Positions 7,843 to 16,186 of a stretch of DNA of 64,000 bases are shown piece after piece (the stretch's first letter is position 1; every line of letters begins with the position of its first letter). The notes beneath the pieces were generated by a model, which did no database searches, was not told where the DNA came from, and saw only the letters and a program-made list of their open reading frames with translations. A program made the translations under genes and the position numbers. This DNA comes from Rhodococcus koreensis (GTDB lineage: Bacteria > Actinomycetota > Actinomycetes > Mycobacteriales > Mycobacteriaceae): assembly GCF_900105905.1 (NCBI RefSeq), contig NZ_FNSV01000005.1:8947501-9011500 (forward strand), in the 5' to 3' direction.

Positions 7843-9392
7843 ACATGCTCGTCGGATATGGCAGCGTCGCCGTCTTCTTCCTGATCGTCGTTGCCGCGTT
7901 GGAGCTGACCAAGCGGAAAGACGCGACGTTCAGCGAATACGCGACGGCAGGACGCTCGTTCGGATCGTTCTTCGGAACGATGGCGTTCCTCAACACCTGG
8001 CTGCCCGGAACGATGTTCATCTCGTTTGCAGGTCTCGCGGCGGGCGCGGGGGTCATTGGCTTCTACTCACTGATCTATTCGCTGCTCGCCGTCGTGCTGA
8101 TGTTCTTCCTCGCCAAACCCGTGCACGATTGGGGTAAGCGGTACGACCTGCGAACTCAGGCGGATCTCCTCGGCGCCCGCTACAACTCACGAGCCGTGCG
8201 GGTGGTCGCAGCGCTGATCGGCATCGCTGCATCCTTCCCGTGGATCGTTCTGGGGATGCAGTCGCTGGCACTGGTGTTCCAGTACCTGTCGTTCGGGCGA
8301 ATCGGCGGAGCGACCGCCGTTCTGATCGGGATCATGGTGATCGGGCTGCGACAGATCTGGACAATCCGATTCGGGATGCGCGGTGTGATCATCAGCGACA
8401 TGGTGCAGGGAATCGTCGCCTACTTCGTCGGCACCCTCGTCATTCTCGGCCTGCTCACCTGGCTGGTCAGTAACGGCCACGGATTCGGTGACGTCGACCC
8501 GACCCACTTCGAGTTGCCGGGTCCGGGGAGCGCCTTGGGGCCTTTGTACCTTTCGTCGCTGATACTGACCGGTGCGCTCGGAGGGTGGTGTTGGCCGGAC
8601 ATCTTTGTTCGACTCTTCACTGCGAGAAGCGCCGCGACGATCAAACGTTCGGCGGTACAGGCGGCGCCGGTCCTGCTGATCTTCGGGGCGGCACTGACCC
8701 TGATGGCGATCGCAGCGTCCAGCGTCCCCGGTGTCGCGGAGGCACCCGACGATGTATGGTTCATCGCCGCCGGTGTCGGCGGCATCGGCTTGATCACCGT
8801 CGCCGGCATTTGCGTGGTCGCGGCCACCATGGGCAATGTCGGCGCCAACCTCCAGGCGCTCGGCACTCAGACCGCGAACGATATCATCGGTGTCGCCAAG
8901 GGGGTTCGGGTCACCGATCCAAGGATCGGACGCATCGCGGTGGGGGTGCTGACGCTGTTGGCGGCCCTCGGCGCTTCCGCCACCGTCGGTATCTCCTCCG
9001 GACTGATCACCCTCGCTCTCATCTCATACCAGGGCATCTGCCAACTCGCCCCGACCCTGTTCCTGGGCATCTTCTGGAGGAAAGGCACTGCAGCCGCGGC
9101 AGTCTCCGCGATGTCGAGTGGCTTCGCTACGGCAGCCGTGCTGCAGTGGCTCTACCCGGTGTCGATCCCATGGCTCGGGGGCCTGACCTCCGGCGTCGCA
9201 GCCTTGGCCGTCAACGCTGCCGTCTATGTGGCGGTGACTTACTCGGCGCCGATGAACGATACCGAACGCAACCGAGTCGGCCAGCTGTTCGACCGATTGA
9301 GCGAATCGAAGGCCGATCCGGACCCCGAAAGCCGGTCGAGCCCCGACACCGAATCCGATTCCGACACCACCAGCCAGTACACCCACCAGTAG
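7839..9392 (+). CDS. Sodium:solute symporter (SSS) family transporter
   Basis: The protein has 517 residues with about 12-13 transmembrane helices, the size and layout of SSS-family carriers (proline, pantothenate, urea-type). The early segment FSEYATAGRSFGSFFGTMAFLNTW is the typical start of the sodium-binding core, followed by DLLGARYNSRAVRV. The C-terminal 35 residues are a hydrophilic Ser/Asp/Glu tail. It lies between a small accessory membrane protein and an N-carbamoylputrescine-amidase-like hydrolase. It therefore probably imports the compound that the hydrolase cleaves or a precursor of it. Control by the divergent LacI regulator is likely. The exact substrate is not visible. Confidence 0.85.
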   Translation: MNMLVGYGSVAVFFLIVVAALELTKRKDATFSEYATAGRSFGSFFGTMAFLNTWLPGTMFISFAGLAAGAGVIGFYSLIYSLLAVVLMFFLAKPVHDWGKRYDLRTQADLLGARYNSRAVRVVAALIGIAASFPWIVLGMQSLALVFQYLSFGRIGGATAVLIGIMVIGLRQIWTIRFGMRGVIISDMVQGIVAYFVGTLVILGLLTWLVSNGHGFGDVDPTHFELPGPGSALGPLYLSSLILTGALGGWCWPDIFVRLFTARSAATIKRSAVQAAPVLLIFGAALTLMAIAASSVPGVAEAPDDVWFIAAGVGGIGLITVAGICVVAATMGNVGANLQALGTQTANDIIGVAKGVRVTDPRIGRIAVGVLTLLAALGASATVGISSGLITLALISYQGICQLAPTLFLGIFWRKGTAAAAVSAMSSGFATAAVLQWLYPVSIPWLGGLTSGVAALAVNAAVYVAVTYSAPMNDTERNRVGQLFDRLSESKADPDPESRSSPDTESDSDTTSQYTHQ

Positions 9393-9405
9393 AAGGCAAC
9401 GCCCA

Positions 9406-10407
9406 ATGAGACACACCCTCGCAACGAACCCACGGTCGGTGACCGTGGCGGCCACCCAGTTCGCCTGCACCTGGGACCCGCACACGAACCTCGAGACGGC
9501 CGAACGACTCGTGCGCCACGCAGCCGACTCGGGTGCTCAGATCGTAGCCCTCCCTGAGCTGTTCGAAACGCCGTACTTCTGCCAGACCCTCGGCGACGAG
9601 TACTTCGCCCTCGCTGTGCCCATCGACGAGAATCCGGCCGTCGAACTGTGCCGTCACCTCGCCCATGAACTGCAGATCGTCCTCCCTGTGAGCACATTCG
9701 AACGTGACGGCCAGAAGTACTTCAACAGCGTCACCATCATCGACGCCGACGGCAGGAAGCTCGGAACGTACCGGAAAACTCACATACCGGAAGGTCCCGG
9801 ATATCACGAGAAGTTCTACTTCAATCCCGGCGACACCGGCTTGTCGGTGTGGCGCACGCGTTACGCCACCATCGGCGTCGGCATCTGCTGGGATCAGTGG
9901 TTCGTCGAATCGGCACGGATCATGGCGTTGCAGGGCGCAGAGATCCTGCTCTTCCCCACGGCAATCGGATCGAGTCCCATCGCCGATGACGGTCACGGTG
10001 AACACGCCACGGAACCGGGAGACCTGCAGGACACTGCTCTGCGACACGCCCATTGGCAGAACGTGCAACGCGGACACGCTGCCGCGAACATGATGCCCGT
10101 AGTGGCCGCAAATCGGGTTGGCTGCGAAAGCCAGGGTTCCACGCACATCGACTTCTTCGGACAATCCTTCATGACAAATCAACGGGGAGAAGTCGTCGAG
10201 GAACTCAGCGGCGACGGCGAGGGCGTCATCCTTCACGAATACGATTTGGAGCAGCTGCGCACTCAGCGAGCGAGTTGGGGCCTGTTCCGCGACCGCCGCC
10301 CAAATGCTTACGCAGACCTGACGGCTGGATCTCACCCTTCACCGAACAACTCGAGTTCAGATCAGCATCAAGGGGGTCGTCGGACCGTATCGGTAGGAAC
10401 GTTCTGA
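9406..10407 (+). CDS. aguB: Nitrilase-superfamily amidohydrolase, N-carbamoylputrescine amidase-like
   Basis: The protein has 333 residues. The nitrilase Glu-Lys-Cys triad is visible: Glu51 in PELFETPYF, Lys124 in YRKTHIPEGPGYHEKFYF and Cys161 in GVGICWDQWF. The long lysine-loop motif and the later FPTAIGS segment match N-carbamoylputrescine amidase, which hydrolyses N-carbamoylputrescine to putrescine, CO2 and ammonia in agmatine breakdown. Beta-ureidopropionase is a less likely alternative. It has a C-terminal extension of about 30 Ser/Asn/Gly-rich residues beyond the catalytic core. It follows the symporter by 13 nt and ends at a strong hairpin terminator. No agmatine deiminase gene is visible nearby. 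Confidence 0.8.
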   Translation: MRHTLATNPRSVTVAATQFACTWDPHTNLETAERLVRHAADSGAQIVALPELFETPYFCQTLGDEYFALAVPIDENPAVELCRHLAHELQIVLPVSTFERDGQKYFNSVTIIDADGRKLGTYRKTHIPEGPGYHEKFYFNPGDTGLSVWRTRYATIGVGICWDQWFVESARIMALQGAEILLFPTAIGSSPIADDGHGEHATEPGDLQDTALRHAHWQNVQRGHAAANMMPVVAANRVGCESQGSTHIDFFGQSFMTNQRGEVVEELSGDGEGVILHEYDLEQLRTQRASWGLFRDRRPNAYADLTAGSHPSPNNSSSDQHQGGRRTVSVGTF

Positions 10408-10446
10408 CCCAGACGCCGAAGGTGCGGTTCGTTCATCCCTTCGTGC

Positions 10447-10480
10447 ACGGCCCGCACCCGAACCTCCGGGTGCGGGCCGT
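10447..10480 (+). terminator. Hairpin terminator after the amidase operon
   Basis: Perfect 14-bp arms (ACGGCCCGCACCCG at 10447-10460 and its complement at 10467-10480) flank a 6-nt loop. There is no U-tract, which is common for actinobacterial terminators. It would stop transcripts 40 nt after the amidase gene. Confidence 0.75.
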
Positions 10481-10611
10481 GACCTTGTGAGGAATGTGAC
10501 GGCGTGCGACGGTGGCGAATGAGCGGATCGCGTGTACGAGGAACCGGCCGAGTGTCACGCATTGCTGTGTCACGATGGGTTGGCGCGATCGGGTGCAGGA
10601 AGGGGGCGGTG

Positions 10612-11271
10612 GTGTCGGAGCGATCAGGACCTCCAGCCGACGATCCGTTCGGCGGTCGGGAACCGACCAGCCACGAGCGGATGACGGGGCTGCCCTGGGA
10701 TGCGTCGTACCACGAGGGCCGTGCGCCCTGGGATATCGACGGGCCCCAGCCGGCGATCGTGCGGGTGGTATCCGAGGGCGGATTCGCCGGAGCGGTCCTC
10801 GACGCGGGCTGCGGAACCGGCGAAAACGCACTTCACGTCGCCGCGCTGGGACTGTCGGTTGTGGGCGTGGATGTGGCAGAGACGGCGCTGGCGATAGCTA
10901 GGGCAAAGGCCGAGGATCGTCGGATCGAGATAGAGTTCGCCGCGGCCGACGCACTCCGGCTGGAGACGCTGGGACGCCGGTTCGCGACAGTGCTGGACTG
11001 CGGACTGTTCCACACCTTCGACGCCGGCGAGCGGCCGGGCTACGTGGCGAGTCTGGCCTCGGTGACCGAACCCGACGGGATCCTGTATGTGCTGTGCTTC
11101 AGTGATGACGGACCCGATGCCGGCCCGCACCCCGTCAGCCGGGAGGAGTTGAGAGCAGCGTTCAACCCCGGAGCCGGATGGACCATCACAGACATCCAAC
11201 CGGACCGGATTCATACGCGATTCCACGACGACGGCGCACCGGCCTGGCTCGCGACCGTCACGCGGAGCTAG
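10612..11271 (+). CDS. Class I SAM-dependent methyltransferase
   Basis: The protein has 219 residues from the GTG at 10612, with a GGAAGGGGG site upstream. The SAM motif VLDAGCGTGENALHVA is followed by VVGVDVAETALAIA, where Asp binds ribose, and by VLDCGLFHTF as motif III/IV. The opening MTGLPWDASYHEGRAPWDI with its tryptophans resembles thiopurine-methyltransferase-like and mycobacterial small-molecule methyltransferases. The substrate is not known. An adjacent in-frame GTG at 10609 is an equally possible start. It stands alone and is convergent with the small secreted protein gene that follows. Confidence 0.8.
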   Translation: MSERSGPPADDPFGGREPTSHERMTGLPWDASYHEGRAPWDIDGPQPAIVRVVSEGGFAGAVLDAGCGTGENALHVAALGLSVVGVDVAETALAIARAKAEDRRIEIEFAAADALRLETLGRRFATVLDCGLFHTFDAGERPGYVASLASVTEPDGILYVLCFSDDGPDAGPHPVSREELRAAFNPGAGWTITDIQPDRIHTRFHDDGAPAWLATVTRS

Positions 11272-11291
11272 ATATCGCGTGCGGCGCGCTG

Positions 11292-11612
11292 TTACTCGGC
11301 GTTGCCGGTCGGGAAGTAGACCGACCCGTCGCTACCGACGCAGCCGCCCTGGACGGGGCCGGGTCCGAAATAGGCGCCGTTGACCGAACCGGCGCTACCG
11401 GAGGAATTCGATCCGACTCCGGCTCCCGCGACGCCGACTGCCCCACAGGTGTAGCTGTTCGAGTCGCCCGGCTCGCTCTCCACCTGAACCTGGGTGCCGG
11501 GAGTCGTCGGATCCCCGTGCAGGTTCGGTGCTGCGGCCGCGATACCGGGTGCGGCGAAGGCGGCGAATGCAGCGGCCGCTGCGATCGCCGAGCGCACTGC
11601 GACTGTGTTCAT
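11292..11612 (-). CDS. Small secreted protein
   Basis: The protein has 106 residues. A clear Sec signal peptide (residues 1-28, AIAAAAAFAAFAAPGIAAAAP) is followed by a Gly/Ser-rich mature chain with two cysteines (SYTCGAVGVAGAG and VQGGCVGSDG), which could form one disulphide. No catalytic motif is visible. Such alanine-signal, glycine-rich small exported proteins are common in Rhodococcus and Mycobacterium and are mostly uncharacterised. Confidence 0.7.
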   Translation of the reverse strand: MNTVAVRSAIAAAAAFAAFAAPGIAAAAPNLHGDPTTPGTQVQVESEPGDSNSYTCGAVGVAGAGVGSNSSGSAGSVNGAYFGPGPVQGGCVGSDGSVYFPTGNAE

Positions 11613-11852
11613 GCGAAGTCACTCTCGATTCTGTTGGCGCCCGGGTTCGGCTCGCAGGCTTCCGCGCGGGTCGTGGCACGTGGCGCGTTCGTCTCACGGT
11701 AGGGACTCATTATCGTCCGATCGACCTCGGAATCCCACCCCTCGGTGCGGGCGTCCCGCTCGGACCGGCCCCGCAGGACAGCGGCCCTTGACATGAAGTG
11801 GACTTCAGGTTTCAAGATGGTGCCAGATGTCACTGGAGGCAAGGAGTCCGCG

Positions 11853-12560
11853 ATGAACGGCACCAGAACGGCGCTGATCACTGGGGGATCGGCAGGATTG
11901 GGACGGGCGAGCGCACTCGCGCTCGCGGAGCGCGGCTGGGAGGTGATCGTCACCGGAAGGCGGGTCGAACCGCTCGATCGGGTCGCCTCGCGGGGGAGCA
12001 CCATCACCGCCGTCCCCGGTGATGTGACGGATCCGCGGCATCGCGAGCGTATCGCCGAGGTGATCGAGGCGCAGGGGCGACTGGACCTGCTCCTCAACAA
12101 CGCCAGCGCGCTCGGCCCCAGCCCCATGCCCGCACTGACCCGGTACCCGGAGGACGCACTGGCCCAGGTCTTCACGACGAACGTACTGGCCCCGCTCGCG
12201 CTGATCGGCGCGCTGATCGGGCAGATAAAGGCCGCGGACGGCACCGTGATCAACATTTCGTCGGACGCCGCGGTCGAGGCCTATGCGGGCTGGGGCGGCT
12301 ACGGTGCGGCGAAGGCGGCGCTCGACCACGCGACCGCGGTACTGGCGGTCGAGGAGCCGGATCTCGCGATCTACGCGTTCGATCCCGGCGACATGCGCAC
12401 CGCGATGCACCAGGCGGCGTTCCCCGGCGAGGACATCTCGGATCGGCCCGAGCCGGAGACCGTGGTCCCGGCCCTGCTGAGGCTGCTCGACACGAGACCG
12501 CCCAGCGGCCGGTACCGTGCATCCGACGTCGCGGCCGCGAACACCGGAGTGTCGTCGTGA
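11853..12560 (+). CDS. Short-chain dehydrogenase/reductase (SDR)
   Basis: The protein has 235 residues. It has the classical SDR cofactor motif TGGSAGLGRA near residue 10, the NNAS motif (LLLNNASAL), a catalytic Ser in INISSDAAVEAYAG and the catalytic YGAAKAALDHA (Y-x-x-x-K). The Arg of VTGRR after the second strand suggests a preference for NADP(H). The start at 11853 has GGAGGCAAGGAG upstream; the frame is open further 5' without a better site. The stop overlaps the GTG of the QueA-like gene by 4 nt, so the two are co-translated. Confidence 0.85.
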   Translation: MNGTRTALITGGSAGLGRASALALAERGWEVIVTGRRVEPLDRVASRGSTITAVPGDVTDPRHRERIAEVIEAQGRLDLLLNNASALGPSPMPALTRYPEDALAQVFTTNVLAPLALIGALIGQIKAADGTVINISSDAAVEAYAGWGGYGAAKAALDHATAVLAVEEPDLAIYAFDPGDMRTAMHQAAFPGEDISDRPEPETVVPALLRLLDTRPPSGRYRASDVAAANTGVSS

Positions 12561-13615
12561 CCCGGTCGGGCAGCGACTCCGTGACCGAATTCCGGTTCGT
12601 CCTGCCGCAGCGGTTGGAGGCGAGCGGCCCGCCGGAGGAGCGGGGCCTGCTGCGGGACTCGGTGAAGCTGCTCGTGTCCGACCGGGGCAACTTGGTGCAC
12701 AGCACATTTCACGACCTGCCCCGCTTTCTCCGGCCGGGCGACGTGGTGGTGGTGAACGCGTCGGCGACGTTGGCCGCGGCAATGGACGGCACCGTCGACA
12801 CGGTAGGACCGGTGGTCGTGCACTTCTCCACCGAACTCGAGGGTGGCGACTGGGCGGTCGAGGTGCGAGCGCCGGGCCCGGTATCCGGAGCCCTCGACTC
12901 GGTCACGGAGGGAACGCGGATCAGGCTGTCGCGCGGCGCCGTTGCGACACTCCAGGAGCCCTGGCCCCGTGGTTCGACCCGGCTGTGGCGGGCCTCGGTC
13001 GACGGCGTCACGGACGTAGCCGCGGAACTGCTCGCCACCGCGGGCCGTCCGATCACGTACGCGTACGTCCACGAGCGATGGCCCCTGTCCTACTACCAGA
13101 CGATCTTCGGCCGGACCGGTGGGAGCGCCGAGATGGCCAGCGCCGCGCGGCCGTTCACGCATCCGATCGTCACCGATCTCGCGACCTCGGGGGTGGTGAC
13201 AGCGCCGATCCTGTTGCACACGGGTGTGTCCTCGCCCGAGCGCGGGGAGCCGCCGATCCCCGAGCGGTACGAGGTGCCGGAGCACACGGCGCGGCTGATC
13301 AATGATCGTCGCGCGGCGGGCGGGCGCGTGATCGCGGTCGGCACCACGGTGACCAGGGCTCTCGAGACCCGGGCAACGCCGGACGGGCTGGCGGTGGCGG
13401 GCGGGGGCTGGACGAACCTGGTGCTGAGCGCGGGGCGGCCGGCCCGCGTGGTGGACGGGCTGATCACGGGTTGGCACGCGCCCGGGGCTTCCCACCTGAT
13501 GCTGCTCGAATCGGTGGTGGGCGCGGCGGCCGTCCGACGCGCCTACGACGAGGCACTCGCGCGCGGATACCTGTGGCACGAGTTCGGGGACAGCGCGCTG
13601 TTGCTGCGGCGGTGA
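12557..13615 (+). CDS. QueA-like S-adenosylmethionine:tRNA ribosyltransferase-isomerase family protein
   Basis: The protein has 352 residues and starts at the GTG at 12557. The segments FLRPGDVVVVNASATL, VPEHTARLINDRRAAGGRVIAVGTTVTRALET, GWTNL and DGLITGWHAPGASHLMLLES match the QueA fold. True QueA moves the ribosyl part of SAM onto 7-aminomethyl-7-deazaguanine in tRNA to make epoxyqueuosine. No other queuosine gene (tgt, queC-F, queG) is visible here. The protein is coupled to an SDR, which may point to a different substrate or to salvage. QueA-like proteins of this sort are widespread in actinobacteria. Confidence 0.8.
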   Translation: MTRSGSDSVTEFRFVLPQRLEASGPPEERGLLRDSVKLLVSDRGNLVHSTFHDLPRFLRPGDVVVVNASATLAAAMDGTVDTVGPVVVHFSTELEGGDWAVEVRAPGPVSGALDSVTEGTRIRLSRGAVATLQEPWPRGSTRLWRASVDGVTDVAAELLATAGRPITYAYVHERWPLSYYQTIFGRTGGSAEMASAARPFTHPIVTDLATSGVVTAPILLHTGVSSPERGEPPIPERYEVPEHTARLINDRRAAGGRVIAVGTTVTRALETRATPDGLAVAGGGWTNLVLSAGRPARVVDGLITGWHAPGASHLMLLESVVGAAAVRRAYDEALARGYLWHEFGDSALLLRR

Positions 13616-13705
13616 TCGCACGATCGGATGCGACGCCGCACGGGGCGTGATTGAAACCGGTGGCGCAGGGCAATCGGGAGGGACCGCAGAGGACAGGACA
13701 GCGTC

Positions 13706-13900
13706 ATGAACATGGGAAAGAAGATCCGGCACAAGGTCGAAACCGCCGAGGGCGCCGCCAAGAAGGCGGTCGGCAAGGCCACCGGCAACGCCCACCTCGA
13801 AGCAGAGGGGAGCAAAGAACAGGCCAGGGGCAACGCCAAGCAGATGGGAGACAAGGTCAAGGACGCCGGAAAGAAGATCAAGAACGCCCTCAAACATTGA
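13706..13900 (+). CDS. CsbD-family stress protein
   Basis: The protein has 64 residues, mostly Lys, Ala, Gly and Glu, with the CsbD pattern KKIRHKVETAEGAAKKAVGKATGN, EAEGSKEQARGNAKQ and a GDKVKDAGKKIKNAL repeat. CsbD proteins are small, hydrophilic, probably disordered proteins induced in general stress; no enzymatic role is known. The start is either 13706 or the ATG two codons later. It is convergent with the gas-vesicle operon, whose last gene ends at 13927. Confidence 0.85.
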   Translation: MNMGKKIRHKVETAEGAAKKAVGKATGNAHLEAEGSKEQARGNAKQMGDKVKDAGKKIKNALKH

Positions 13901-13926
13901 TATCGACGACGCTTTCAGGGTCCGGC

Positions 13927-14259
13927 CTATTCGTTCGACAGCAGCGGCCCCAGCGGTCCGAGATCGATGTTCAGGTCCTCGGGTGTGAGATCGAAATGAT
14001 CACGCAGCTCCGCCATGCGCTCCTCGAGCAGCATGAGCGTCGTCCCGATGCGTTCGATCTGGTCGTCGCTGAGATCGCCGTGCTCGACTCGGCGCAGCGC
14101 CTGCCGTTCCATCAACTGCCGCAGTAGCTCGACGATCGTCAGCACGAGGGTGACCAGGCCCTTCTCGACCGATTCGGGATCCGCGTCGATCCGCTGCGGC
14201 AATACCCGGCGACCGATGTCGCTCGGGACATCCGAATCGACAGGCTCGGGCTCAGCCAT
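13927..14259 (-). CDS. gvpK: Gas vesicle protein GvpK
   Basis: The protein has 110 residues. The core RIDADPESVEKGLVTLVLTIVELLRQLMERQALRRVEHGDLSDDQIERIGTTLMLLEERM is the GvpK signature. It is a helical assembly factor found in nearly all gas-vesicle clusters and needed for vesicle growth. The ATG at 14259 is preferred over an upstream ATG at 14292, because it overlaps the stop of gvpS by 8 nt like the other junctions of this operon. It is the last gene of the unit. Confidence 0.92.
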   Translation of the reverse strand: MAEPEPVDSDVPSDIGRRVLPQRIDADPESVEKGLVTLVLTIVELLRQLMERQALRRVEHGDLSDDQIERIGTTLMLLEERMAELRDHFDLTPEDLNIDLGPLGPLLSNE

Positions 14260-14461
14260 CGGTGGAATCCTGCTCGGCCGGATCTGGGACAAGTGCGCTC
14301 ACCGACGCGATGAGCGTGCGCAGGGAGATGCGGACCATGTCGACGTCGGCGAGCGACAGCGTGATCTCACCGGTGATGACGACACCGCCGCCCAGCACCC
14401 GGTCGAGTAGATCGACGAGCGCGATGCGTCGAGTGTCGTCCGCGGGGACCATCTCACTCAT
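14252..14461 (-). CDS. gvpS: Gas vesicle GvpS (GvpA/J-like small shell protein)
   Basis: The protein has 69 residues. It has the GvpA-like core IALVDLLDRVLGGGVVITGEITLSLADVDMVRISLRTLIASV (residues 13-55), with no N-terminal glycine stretch and only a short tail. In actinobacterial clusters the small GvpA paralogue between gvpL and gvpK is named gvpS. It is probably a minor tip or nucleation protein. It starts 3 nt after gvpL ends and overlaps gvpK by 8 nt. Confidence 0.85.
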   Translation of the reverse strand: MSEMVPADDTRRIALVDLLDRVLGGGVVITGEITLSLADVDMVRISLRTLIASVSALVPDPAEQDSTDG

Positions 14462-14464
14462 GGC

Positions 14465-15244
14465 TCACCCGTCGATCCCGGCGAACGAATACGGCGGCCA
14501 CGGTCCGGTCAATTCCAATGTGATGCCCGGACGTTGGGTGTCGAGTGCCGTGACGAGTGCAGCGAAACCCTCGACGCGATCATTGTCGACGAGGTAGGTG
14601 CCGTTGAAGATCATCCAGGCCCGCTTGCCGGTCAGCACCGGGTCGGTGACTTGCCGGCGTACCCCGTCGACGGCCCGGTCCAGGAGCGCGGTGTGAATTT
14701 CTCCCGCGTGGCTGGCCGCTTTGCGTTCGACGTCCTGCTGCGCGCTCAATTCCGCACGGCGTCGCAGTAGATACGCGGTTCCCTTTCCGGCCGCACCCGT
14801 CGGGGGCGGCTCCTCCTTCACGTCCTGCGACAGCGTCTTGGCGTCGCCGTATCCTTTGACGCCCCATTCGCTCCTACCGGTCACCCGGCGCAGCGTCGCA
14901 CCGAACTCCTCCTGTCGTTCCGTGAGGAGGCGGCGGACGCGCTCGTCGTCGAGATAGAGGGTCGCCAATCGCAACGGAACGGTGGGGCCGTTGCGCAACA
15001 CGGCCGCCACCACGGCGTCGTGGGCTCTCGCGGTTGCGGCGAGCCAGTCGAGGTCCTCGAGTTTGCGTTGCAGAGGCTCCTGCCCGAATTCGCCGAGGCT
15101 CACCGTCCCCACCACCGCGACCAGACCCGACGACGTCACCGCCCGGACCGGCTCGCCTGCCACGCCGGTGACCCCGGCGAGTTGCGCATCGCCGACGCCG
15201 TCCGTCGTGATGCTGTAGAGCCAGACACCGTCATCCGCGGTCAT
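14465..15244 (-). CDS. gvpL: Gas vesicle protein GvpL (GvpL/GvpF family)
   Basis: The protein has 259 residues from ATG 15244. The typical GvpL/F start (VWLYSITTDGV) is followed by LVAVVGTVSLGEFG, DWLAATARAHDAVVAAVLRNGPTVPLRLATLYLDDERV and a GRSEWGVKGYGD segment. These match the two ferredoxin-like halves of GvpF/L, which bind GvpA and form the assembly complex. The frame runs further upstream, but only the 15244 start fits the family. It overlaps gvpJ by 14 nt. A second family member, gvpF, lies upstream in the same operon. Confidence 0.88.
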   Translation of the reverse strand: MTADDGVWLYSITTDGVGDAQLAGVTGVAGEPVRAVTSSGLVAVVGTVSLGEFGQEPLQRKLEDLDWLAATARAHDAVVAAVLRNGPTVPLRLATLYLDDERVRRLLTERQEEFGATLRRVTGRSEWGVKGYGDAKTLSQDVKEEPPPTGAAGKGTAYLLRRRAELSAQQDVERKAASHAGEIHTALLDRAVDGVRRQVTDPVLTGKRAWMIFNGTYLVDNDRVEGFAALVTALDTQRPGITLELTGPWPPYSFAGIDG

Positions 15245-15638
15245 CGTCGCGCTCCTGACGCCTCGCCTCCACCTCGACCGTGTCGGCGGCCTCGACGGCA
15301 GGGTGGACCGACCTGTCGGACTCGAGTGCGGCAATCCGCTCCTTGAGCTTTCGATTCTCGAGTTCGAGGTCGCTGCTCTTGCCGGTCAGCCAGGGGTCGT
15401 TCTCCCACCAGTTGATCCCGACCTCCCTTGCCGTCTCCAGCGAGGCGATGACCAACCGCACCTTGATGGTCAACAGTTCGATGTCGAGCAGGTTGACCTG
15501 GATGTCTCCGGCGATCACGAGCCCCTTGTCGAGCACCCGCTCGAGGATCTCGCCGAGATTCGTCGACTGATGCCCGCCGCCGAATCCGCCGCCCGAACTC
15601 TGCGGAAGGTTGCTCGTACCGCCGCCGGCGATCGTCAT
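15231..15638 (-). CDS. gvpJ: Gas vesicle protein GvpJ
   Basis: The protein has 135 residues. A glycine/serine-rich N-terminus (1-25) precedes the GvpA-like core NLGEILERVLDKGLVIAGDIQVNLLDIELLTIKVRLVIASLETA (about 27-70), followed by GINWWENDPWLTG. The C-terminal 50 residues are a charged, probably helical extension. The tryptophan-rich segment after the core is typical of GvpJ rather than GvpA. GvpJ is a minor structural protein thought to sit at the conical tips. It is coupled by 4-nt overlap to gvpO and by 14 nt to gvpL. Confidence 0.87.
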   Translation of the reverse strand: MTIAGGGTSNLPQSSGGGFGGGHQSTNLGEILERVLDKGLVIAGDIQVNLLDIELLTIKVRLVIASLETAREVGINWWENDPWLTGKSSDLELENRKLKERIAALESDRSVHPAVEAADTVEVEARRQERDDDRG

Positions 15639-15925
15639 GACTGCGTGCTCCCGCTGTCACCGACACCGCGGATGTAGCGGCGGGTTCTGCGGTAGGACAA
15701 CAGTTCTCCATCCAGATCGACGACCACCTCGTACAACGCGAGCATGTCCGTCGACGACGGGATCCGCCGATCCTCGACTACTTCCACCTCGACCGTCCAG
15801 CCGTCGTCGGTCGGCATGACCGATGTGGCACCCAGGGGTTTCTTGCCGGTCAATTGCGCAATGTCACGCGTTGCGATCTCCGCGATCTCGGGTGCCGGCA
15901 ACGGAGGTGGCTCCTCTTCTGCCAT
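15635..15925 (-). CDS. gvpO: Gas vesicle protein GvpO
   Basis: The protein has 96 residues. The pattern DIAQLTGKKPLGATSVMPTDDGWTVEVEVVEDRRIPSSTDMLALYEVVVDLDGELLSYRRTRRYIRG is the GvpO family: a small alpha/beta protein needed for vesicle formation in haloarchaea and actinobacteria. In my memory gvpO leads the Streptomyces clusters, whereas here it lies between gvpG and gvpJ. The stop overlaps the gvpJ start by 4 nt. Confidence 0.88.
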   Translation of the reverse strand: MAEEEPPPLPAPEIAEIATRDIAQLTGKKPLGATSVMPTDDGWTVEVEVVEDRRIPSSTDMLALYEVVVDLDGELLSYRRTRRYIRGVGDSGSTQS

Positions 15926-15931
15926 CGCCGA

Positions 15932-16183
15932 TCACTCCCTCTCCGTACTGCTGGGCCGTGTCGTTCCGGTCATGCGGTCGAGGATGGCCTGCTGGGCCTG
16001 CTCTTCCTCCTCGGCGGAGATCTCGCCCGCCGCGCGTGCGTCCTCCAACTCCTCGAGCGCGCGCCGCGCACTCGCGGGGTTGTGGAGTTCCTCCTCGACC
16101 TGCCGCTGAATCAGCTCGGCAAGCGAGATCACCCCACGAACGGGGGCGAGCGGCAGCGTGGCGATGAACGACAGCAGGCCCAT
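15932..16183 (-). CDS. gvpG: Gas vesicle protein GvpG
   Basis: The protein has 83 residues. The N-terminus MGLLSFIATLPLAPVRGVISLAELIQRQVEEEL is the conserved GvpG start. An acidic coiled-coil-like helix follows (ARRALEELEDARAAGEISAEEEEQAQQAIL). GvpG works with GvpF/L and GvpA in early assembly. It follows gvpF by 3 nt and precedes gvpO by 6 nt. Confidence 0.9.
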   Translation of the reverse strand: MGLLSFIATLPLAPVRGVISLAELIQRQVEEELHNPASARRALEELEDARAAGEISAEEEEQAQQAILDRMTGTTRPSSTERE

Positions 16184-16186
16184 CGG

